Origin: Acridotheres tristis
Lineage: Eukaryota; Chordata; Aves; Passeriformes; Sturnidae
DNA: 64,000 nt
Direction of reading: 5' to 3'
Assembly: GCA_037013685.1 (NCBI GenBank)
Contig: CM072885.1
Location: 69,295,785 to 69,359,784, forward strand
Made by a program: the position numbers and the translations under genes. Position 1 is the stretch's first letter. Each line of letters begins with the position of its first letter. Positions 61,201 to 64,000 of this stretch are shown here, piece by piece. Below the pieces are notes generated by a model. The model made no database searches. It was not told the origin of the DNA and saw only the letters and a list, made by a program, of their open reading frames with translations.

Positions 61201-61257
61201 GAGTGCCCCGCAGCCGCTTGGCCACGCTGGGCTCCTCCAGCCCGTTCACACTGGAAC
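19048..61257 (-). CDS. MICAL3: MICAL3, 3' half of the gene (multi-exon, continues off the right edge)
   Basis: MICAL3 is a flavin-dependent F-actin monooxygenase that acts with Rab8 and ELKS in exocytic vesicle docking. This part encodes only the region after the catalytic, CH and LIM domains. Fourteen constitutive exons join in phase: 61257-61062, 56842-56604, 55483-55394, 52311-52174, 47221-47117, 46531-46394, 46008-45917, 45168-43299, 42379-42285, 36976-36869, 36172-36079, 20414-20315, 19390-19317 and 19232-19048. They total 3,524 nt, that is a split codon plus 1,173 codons and a stop. Rough residues in this fragment are: acidic tract 66-145, disordered Pro/Ser-rich region 330-955, bMERB coiled coil 988 to about 1160, ending GFSLNWS. 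Vertebrate MICAL3 motifs recognised include [68 protein letters not shown] and [20 protein letters not shown]. The family member MICAL2 is excluded by these and by the C-terminus. Confidence 0.97.
19317..19390 (-). CDS. MICAL3: MICAL3 exon, [20 protein letters not shown]
   Basis: This 74-bp exon has acceptor TTCCTTTCAG and donor GAAG|GTGAGA. It encodes [20 protein letters not shown] plus MAVE, the conserved bMERB helix 2-3 region. It is separated from the last exon by a very short intron of 84 bp. Confidence 0.97.
19391..20314 (-). other. MICAL3: MICAL3 intron (0.9 kb)
   Basis: Intron between two bMERB exons. Nothing besides canonical splice sites was recognised. Confidence 0.85.
20315..20414 (-). 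CDS. MICAL3: MICAL3 exon, bMERB central part
   Basis: This 100-bp exon has acceptor TTCTTGGCAG and donor GATATT|GTGAGT. It encodes [20 protein letters not shown] and [13 protein letters not shown]. This is the central helix of bMERB with the conserved EWF.LV..KN..VRYE.EL motif shared by MICAL, MICAL-like and EHBP proteins. The exon's last base before GT is T, slightly off consensus. Confidence 0.97.
20625..20647. repeat. Poly-T run (23 T)
   Basis: Uninterrupted T run on the plus strand, which is poly-A on the MICAL3 strand, about 210 bases upstream of the exon starting at 20,414. No flanking retroposon body was recognised. Confidence 0.9.
22746..22811 (-). other. MICAL3: Candidate unannotated 66-bp cassette exon of MICAL3
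   Basis: On the minus strand a long CT-rich tract (TTCCTCTTCCTC type) runs to CTATTGAAG, then 66 bases, then donor ATGAAG|GTAACG. The length is a multiple of three and, in the phase demanded by the flanking bMERB exons, it has no stop. It reads [20 protein letters not shown] then HE. It would insert into the bMERB coiled coil between RGEA and MGKKDD. Phase and length fit, but the peptide is not recognised and chance remains possible. Confidence 0.35.
22825..22995 (+). repeat. Long polypurine tract (GAGGAA-rich, then GAAA-rich)
   Basis: About 170 bases nearly all A/G on the plus strand, starting with GAGGAAGAGGAAGAGG units. On the MICAL3 strand it is a polypyrimidine tract immediately upstream of the candidate 66-bp exon. 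The plus-strand reading frame through it (Glu-rich then Lys-rich) is a composition effect. Confidence 0.7.
25306..25329. repeat. TTA/CTA trinucleotide repeat
   Basis: ATTATTACTATTACTATTAC followed by TATT: short hexamer/trinucleotide tandem repeat in the large MICAL3 intron. Confidence 0.85.
31409..31505. repeat. CA/TA-rich microsatellite region
   Basis: Alternating purine-pyrimidine sequence including ACACACACACACACA at 31,474-31,488 and CATATATA segments. Simple repeat in the large MICAL3 intron. Confidence 0.85.
33918..34267 (+). mobile_element. CR1 LINE, 5'-truncated 3' end
   Basis: The segment runs from AAGAAGCTGAGGGGAAACCT through CCCTGGAACAGGTTGCCCAG and TGGAGGTATTTAAAAGATGT to CCAACCTAAATGATTCTATG, the standard bird CR1 tail ending in the ATTCTATG repeat. 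A 95-codon reading frame inside it is a by-product of the element, not a gene. It lies in the large MICAL3 intron, antisense to the gene. Confidence 0.9.
36079..36172 (-). CDS. MICAL3: MICAL3 exon, bMERB helix 1-2
   Basis: This 94-bp exon has acceptor CTGAACAG and donor GCAG|GTATCC. It encodes [20 protein letters not shown] and then [11 protein letters not shown], a heptad-type coiled coil with the family motif ERGV.VEKALRG. It leaves with one base, completed 15.7 kb downstream by the next constitutive exon. Confidence 0.97.
36173..36868 (-). other. MICAL3: MICAL3 intron (0.7 kb) within the bMERB region
   Basis: Short intron between the first two bMERB exons; no other feature was seen. Confidence 0.85.
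36869..36976 (-). CDS. MICAL3: MICAL3 exon, start of the bMERB domain
   Basis: This 108-bp phase-0 exon has acceptor TTCCTTCAG and donor CTCAG|GTAGTG. It encodes [20 protein letters not shown] followed by [16 protein letters not shown], the first helix of the bivalent Mical/EHBP Rab-binding (bMERB) domain. In the family this three-helix coiled coil binds Rab8, Rab10, Rab13 and Rab15 in the GTP form. Confidence 0.97.
38565..38615 (-). CDS. MICAL3: Probable MICAL3 cassette mini-exon (51 bp)
   Basis: The 17 codons encode [17 protein letters not shown], phase 0 at both ends. The acceptor is preceded by CCCCCTTTAAAG and, further up, by a 17-T run inside a long pyrimidine tract; the donor is AAAG|GTAGTG. 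Inclusion adds a basic, serine- and tyrosine-rich peptide just before the bMERB domain without disturbing the frame. The canonical mammalian sequence goes directly from the preceding exon to the [10 protein letters not shown] exon, which suggests regulated inclusion. Confidence 0.65.
40396..40443 (-). CDS. MICAL3: Probable MICAL3 cassette mini-exon (48 bp)
   Basis: The acceptor is very good: a long pyrimidine tract (about 40,444-40,500 on the complementary strand) ending CCCTCAAG. The donor is GAG|GTACCT. The 16 codons encode [16 protein letters not shown], with phase 0 at both ends, so it can be inserted between the exons ending SKRE and starting RAYTEE. I did not recognise this peptide in the canonical mammalian protein, so it is probably an alternatively used exon. 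Confidence 0.6.
41228..42020 (+). mobile_element. CR1 LINE, internal ORF2 fragment without 3' end
   Basis: Recognisable CR1 ORF2 DNA: GACTTCAGGAGAGCAGACTT, then GGGCCCAGGAAAGCTGGA, GGAAAAGGCTGAGGTAATCT, AAGCCACTCTCCATCATA and AATACAGGCCAGTCTGTCTC in the right order. Many stops and indels make it a dead copy. It ends before the CR1 3' tail, unlike the usual 5'-truncated copies, so the tail was lost or diverged. It lies antisense inside a MICAL3 intron. Confidence 0.8.
42285..42379 (-). CDS. MICAL3: MICAL3 exon, [17 protein letters not shown] segment
   Basis: This 95-bp exon has acceptor ACTTTACAG and donor CGAGAG|GTACGT. It encodes [20 protein letters not shown], then [11 protein letters not shown], almost the same as mammals. 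Serine and acidic residues look like casein-kinase-type phosphorylation sites (inference). It ends in phase 0, which lets the following mini-exons be included or skipped without changing frame. Confidence 0.96.
42380..43298 (-). other. MICAL3: MICAL3 intron (0.9 kb)
   Basis: Intron after the large exon. The large exon's frame stays open for 33 codons into the intron ([12 protein letters not shown] onward) and stops at 43,198. No poly(A) signal follows closely, so this is treated as intron. Confidence 0.85.
43299..45168 (-). CDS. MICAL3: MICAL3 large disordered exon (1,870 bp)
   Basis: This is the largest exon, starting in phase 0 after acceptor TTCTATAG and ending GCTGCAG|GTATAG with one spare base. 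In order it encodes [20 protein letters not shown], an Ala/Pro-rich stretch, [20 protein letters not shown] (about 110-130 residues in), [12 protein letters not shown] (a profilin/SH3-type polyproline run), [56 protein letters not shown] and [20 protein letters not shown]. These blocks match mammalian MICAL3. The lysine-rich end gives a strongly basic patch just before the bMERB domain. Without splicing the frame runs on to a stop at 43,198. Confidence 0.96.
45169..45916 (-). other. MICAL3: MICAL3 intron (0.7 kb)
   Basis: Short intron with an A-rich, C-run low-complexity patch at about 45,487-45,557. No other feature. Confidence 0.85.
45917..46008 (-). CDS. MICAL3: MICAL3 exon, short Ser/Pro linker
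   Basis: This 92-bp exon has acceptor TTTCCCTAG and donor CAGAG|GTAAGA. It encodes [20 protein letters not shown] followed by [11 protein letters not shown]. Phase joins the acidic linker to the large exon. Sequence similarity to mammals is weak, so the support is the strong splice sites and the open frame. Confidence 0.85.
46394..46531 (-). CDS. MICAL3: MICAL3 exon, second acidic linker
   Basis: This 138-bp exon has acceptor CATGAGCAG and donor GAAG|GTAATC. It encodes [20 protein letters not shown], then [20 protein letters not shown]. The VSEDEE block matches mammalian MICAL3. The bird version carries an extended Asp/Glu run made of GAA/GAT repeats. Confidence 0.9.
46532..47116 (-). other. 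MICAL3: MICAL3 intron (0.6 kb)
   Basis: Short intron between the two acidic linker exons. Nothing beyond the splice sites was recognised. Confidence 0.85.
47117..47221 (-). CDS. MICAL3: MICAL3 exon, acidic linker
   Basis: This 105-bp exon has acceptor TATTCTAG and donor GATG|GTAGGG. It encodes [20 protein letters not shown] and then [14 protein letters not shown], aligned with the mammalian linker ending DTGAELDDD. Low sequence conservation is normal for this disordered part; the call rests on phase, splice sites and the GDTGAELDD block. Confidence 0.9.
47708..47757. repeat. Perfect 25-bp tandem duplication
   Basis: Two adjacent identical 25-bp copies starting TATAGGATTGACCATTAT. The lack of any difference suggests a recent event. 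Confidence 0.92.
50736..50793. repeat. 23-bp tandem repeat, 2.5 copies
   Basis: Unit GGAAAGATCACAAAA followed by TCAGTTTT (second copy CCAGTTTT). Two full copies differ at one base, followed by a 12-base partial copy that diverges at its end. A small minisatellite in a MICAL3 intron. Confidence 0.9.
52174..52311 (-). CDS. MICAL3: MICAL3 exon, [18 protein letters not shown] segment
   Basis: This 138-bp exon has acceptor CTGCTAG and donor CCAGAG|GTAATC. Joined to the preceding exon it reads [20 protein letters not shown], then [18 protein letters not shown], nearly the same as mammalian MICAL3. A second AG lies 16 bases inside the exon (after AACCTT), but using it would break the phase, so the outer acceptor is chosen. 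Confidence 0.94.
52312..55393 (-). other. MICAL3: MICAL3 intron (3.1 kb)
   Basis: Intron between the EYNPWEREL and NLRLQQ exons. It holds an exon-like open stretch at 54,164-54,315 on the minus strand that is out of phase with MICAL3 (see findings). The rest is AT-rich with poly-A runs at 54,612 and 54,798. Confidence 0.8.
55394..55483 (-). CDS. MICAL3: MICAL3 exon, [16 protein letters not shown] segment
   Basis: This 90-bp exon has acceptor CTGCTGTAG and donor CAAAG|GTACCC. It enters with two bases and leaves with one. It encodes [20 protein letters not shown] followed by DEEDSGTHK, matching the mammalian block EYSPWDRELQSGLWLEKISD. The intervening intron on its 5' side is 1.1 kb. Confidence 0.93.
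55484..56603 (-). other. MICAL3: MICAL3 intron (1.1 kb) with GA-rich simple repeat
   Basis: Between the acidic exon and the EYNPWEREL exon. A GAGA-type purine simple repeat occupies about 55,549-55,583, within 100 bases of the downstream acceptor, where on the minus strand it reads as CT-rich sequence. No other structure was seen. Confidence 0.8.
55549..55583. repeat. GAGA-type purine simple repeat
   Basis: GAGAGGGAAAGAGAGAAAGA continuing in the same style. On the MICAL3 strand this is a CT-rich tract upstream of the exon that starts at 55,483. Confidence 0.85.
56604..56842 (-). CDS. MICAL3: MICAL3 exon encoding the acidic Glu/Asp tract
   Basis: This 239-bp exon has acceptor CCTTACAG and donor GAAG|GTTAGT. 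It starts with [20 protein letters not shown], then carries the conserved [20 protein letters not shown] block, and ends in a second acidic run ([18 protein letters not shown]). Phase fits both neighbours. The acidic repeats consist of GAG/GAA/GAT codons and probably vary in length between species. The tract is predicted disordered and may bind basic partners; that role is inference. Confidence 0.95.
56843..61061 (-). other. MICAL3: MICAL3 intron (4.2 kb)
   Basis: Intron between the GC-rich exon and the acidic exon. It contains poly-T runs at 59,440-59,450, 59,485-59,500 and 59,957-59,974. It also contains a short protein-like minus-strand reading frame at 58,505-58,630 (see findings). No repeat family was recognised. 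Confidence 0.8.
61062..61257 (-). CDS. MICAL3: MICAL3 exon (first one in the window), conserved [11 protein letters not shown] segment
   Basis: This 196-bp exon begins after acceptor TTCTCAG and ends at a CAG|GTCAGC donor. It enters with two bases of a split codon and leaves with two. It encodes [20 protein letters not shown] and then a glutamate-rich helix ending TEEDVPSS. The match to mammalian MICAL3 is close. Codon third positions are very GC-rich with many CpGs, unlike the AT-rich introns on both sides and unlike most later exons. The next exon upstream is outside the window. Confidence 0.95.
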
Positions 61258-64000
61258 CTGAGAACAAGCCAGGCAACAAACAACAAATGCTCACAGTCAG
61301 AAATGCACCTTTTTTAAAAAAAACTGAGCAACTGGGAGAAAAGGGGCACGAGGCAGAGGGAGGTAAATAAAGCGAGAGAATACCTTACGTCATTATCCTG
61401 GTTCGCCACTACTGGGAAGCCAGACTGCAAAAGGGAATCTTAGTGGCTTTGGCTAACAGATGCTAAAAAGAATGTTAAATGACCTAGTTGAGAGAGGAAA
61501 TAGGGCCATTTTAGCTGCAAAAACTAGAGATGCAACAAAGTCTGTGTGGTGAGTACTGAGAAAGGCCTGGGCACAGGCTGGATGTATTATCTGACACACA
61601 GTAGGAATGCTATGGGGCAACCCTGCTGCATGTTAAAACTGGCACTAGCCAAGGGAAATCTGCAGAGCTAAGGAGCAAGAAAATATTGTTACACTATTGT
61701 AATTGTTAGGGAAGGAATGGAAAAGGCCAAGTTTTAAAACTTTTAATATATTTGAATCGATTGACTTTTCAATCAGAATTTGTAATGAAATTAATCACAG
61801 GGACAAATCTCATAGAGACATTTGCATGCAAAAATCCCAGAAATCCCCCAAAATTGCAAGGATATGTGAACCAGACAGTTGTAGAAAAGTACTGAGACGC
61901 TTCATTCACTGTAGAACTCAATGAATTTTATTCTATCCTGCTTTCAATACACTTATTTTTTAAATAGGAATACTTTAGCTTGAATACCATGCCACTGTTG
62001 ACCCAGAGCCCAATCTTTCCATGCTTTTGTTTTGCTTTGCTAAACAAGCCAAGCCTTCTTCTCATTGAAGATAAGCTTTTCAGTGCACTGATCATCCCCT
62101 AGTCTCTGCACCTGTCCCAGTTTAGATTAATCTTTCCAGAACCTGGGTGATTAAAAATGAAGGTGGCTTTCCAGATGAGTTCTTATCAGTATAACACACA
62201 ACCCTGCCACGAATCTCTCATCTGATACGTGCTGAGAACACACCTGCCTATTTATATGCTACATAATACTGGTGGCTTTTATGACGTTTAGATCTTTTCC
62301 CTTCTTTGCTTTCAACTGATAAGCACTTTGTTGGTAGCCAAAATTCTCAACATCTTCTTAGTGCATGACCCAGTACTTTCCACTATTACGTTGCTAAGTT
62401 TAATCTTGCAGTTGGCAACATTTTGCAGTTCTTAGTGAATGACGTGCCTGTCCTCCTCTGCATTGATGAGGGTTTGAAACATTGCCTCAGCACTGAATTT
62501 CATTAGCAGGTTTGTTCCTTGTTTGTTTTTGTTTTGGGGTTTGGTTTTTGTTTTTTTTTTTTTTCCTGGTAACCTTAGTGACAGCATTACAAACAACAGT
62601 CCCCAGATCACTTTTTGGGACACTGCACAGTCTGTCCAGTGACAGGTGGACATCCAACCCCATTATTCCCTCCTTTATTAAAACCTCTCGTCTCTAATTC
62701 AGGCCAACTTCTTAGATACTCACACTTCATGTATTACTCCCCCATTTTATCCAGTTCCAATAATTATTTCCATGTGTCAGCAATCCTGTGCTTTACTCAA
62801 GTCCAGACTGTTCAAATGCACTACAATTTCCCTCATGGAGGTATCAGTTGTCAATAAAAGCTGTCAAGCCAGTCCAGCACAGTCACTGGTGAACCCAGGC
62901 CACATTTTATAGCACTTACCTGCATGAGGTCAAAGGACTTCCCTTGCAGAACTAGCAGGTTTTAGTTATTTCTTAGAAGAAGGTGTTACATCTACTCTTT
63001 GACTGATATGTACTTGTTCAGATCCTTTTTAAAAGTTTTTTGTTTTCTTTTTAGTTTTTTTATCTGCAGGACATACTTCTATTACCCAGTGATCACATAG
63101 TGTTTCCTGAACGAGACAGTCAAAGTGCATCAGGACAGCTCGACTGAATCACAAGTTGTTACCACAAAGCTCACAATTTCATTTTACACTTCTCCCACTC
63201 TTCTGAGACAAACACTATTTACTTCACTGTGTTAGTCTTCATTTCCCAATCTTGCTGTACACAGAGTCTTTTGCTCCCGTGTCTGATTGACTGTACATAA
63301 AATCGCATTTTATGTCAGCTCCATCTTCACTATGAACATCCATCTGCTTTCTCTTACCTTGCTTTTACTTACATGCTTAATAAATAGAGCTCTTTGCTTT
63401 GCTCCCCTTTGCAAAGTCTAACCCAGCATGAGCTTTGGCAACCTTTACTTTATCCTCACACATTTTAACCTCCAAGACAGTTTTTCTTTCCTTTCTTCAT
63501 CCCTTGTAATTTCTCACTTTATTCCTAACAGGTTTTTTTTCAGGACATTTACTCATTCAGTACCACCTTCATATTTCACACAAAATTACACAAGTCTTTA
63601 CATAATTACTGGCATCTACTTCCAATCCCCCTCCTCAAAGATAAAATCTCAAAGGCAACTGTCAGAAGTGTTTTTCTCTCTTCCTTAGTATGATTTAACC
63701 CTTCCCTGATGTGGGCAAGTGCCTGCCATGCCTTTAGCTGGAACTACAGAGCTTCTCCATGGTATAAAGAAATAAGCTTGGTCAGGTGGCAACACTGCCT
63801 ATTTCCAGGGATACTGTGGTCAACAGCATTTCCTGCCACGCCTTCTGTTGTGCTTTGATTTGCAAAGTTTACTGCAACTGAGCTGCCTTTTTCACTGGGA
63901 TTCACATTTCATTTCATTCTCTCTCTCAATGGTGATACCAGCTTGGCTAAATCTATTTTTGCAATCTGTGTTACATTACCCAACTCTTGAGTTCACAGTA
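61258..64000 (-). other. MICAL3: MICAL3 intron reaching the right edge
   Basis: No exon with usable splice sites and matching phase was found in these 2.7 kb. There is a T/G-rich run at 62,516-62,565 and otherwise unremarkable AT-rich sequence. The next upstream MICAL3 exon must lie beyond 64,000. Confidence 0.7.

Overview
The window looks like nuclear DNA from a bird. The genes have small exons in long introns, the detectable interspersed repeats are few, and the ones I recognise are CR1 LINE fragments with the bird-type 3' end. A CpG-island promoter and many CA and poly-A/T tracts fit the same picture. I cannot name the species. Nothing bacterial or viral is present as a functional unit.

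Right-hand two thirds (19,048 to 61,257, continuing past the right edge): the 3' half of MICAL3 on the minus strand, read right to left. I assembled 14 constitutive coding exons with GT/AG borders and unbroken phase, giving about 1,173 codons to the stop at 19,048-19,050. The order is a conserved GC-rich exon, a glutamate/aspartate-rich exon, several small exons, one 1,870-bp exon with proline-, serine- and lysine-rich disordered sequence, and five exons encoding the C-terminal bMERB (Rab-binding) coiled-coil domain. Two extra in-frame mini-exons (48 and 51 bp) lie just before the bMERB exons and look like cassette exons. A third, weaker 66-bp candidate sits in the 15.7-kb intron that splits the bMERB coding sequence. 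The catalytic monooxygenase, CH and LIM parts of MICAL3 lie outside the window to the right.

14.3 to 19.0 kb: presumed MICAL3 3' UTR and flank, with a proximal (18,653) and a distal (14,362) poly(A) signal on the minus strand. 11.0 to 14.3 kb: probable intergenic DNA with one CR1 fragment.

10.15 to 10.99 kb: a CpG island with a GC box and a strong minus-strand splice donor at 10,767. In other vertebrates the gene that follows MICAL3 head-to-tail is BID, so I interpret this as the BID promoter and 5' non-coding exon. The remaining 1 to 9.9 kb would then be BID intron 1. I found no BID coding exon there, so this call rests on synteny. Several further minus-strand donors (9,916, 9,791, 2,692) suggest alternative 5' exons.

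The two genes run in the same direction and do not form a pathway. MICAL3 oxidises F-actin and links Rab8-type GTPases to vesicle docking; BID is a BH3-only apoptosis regulator.
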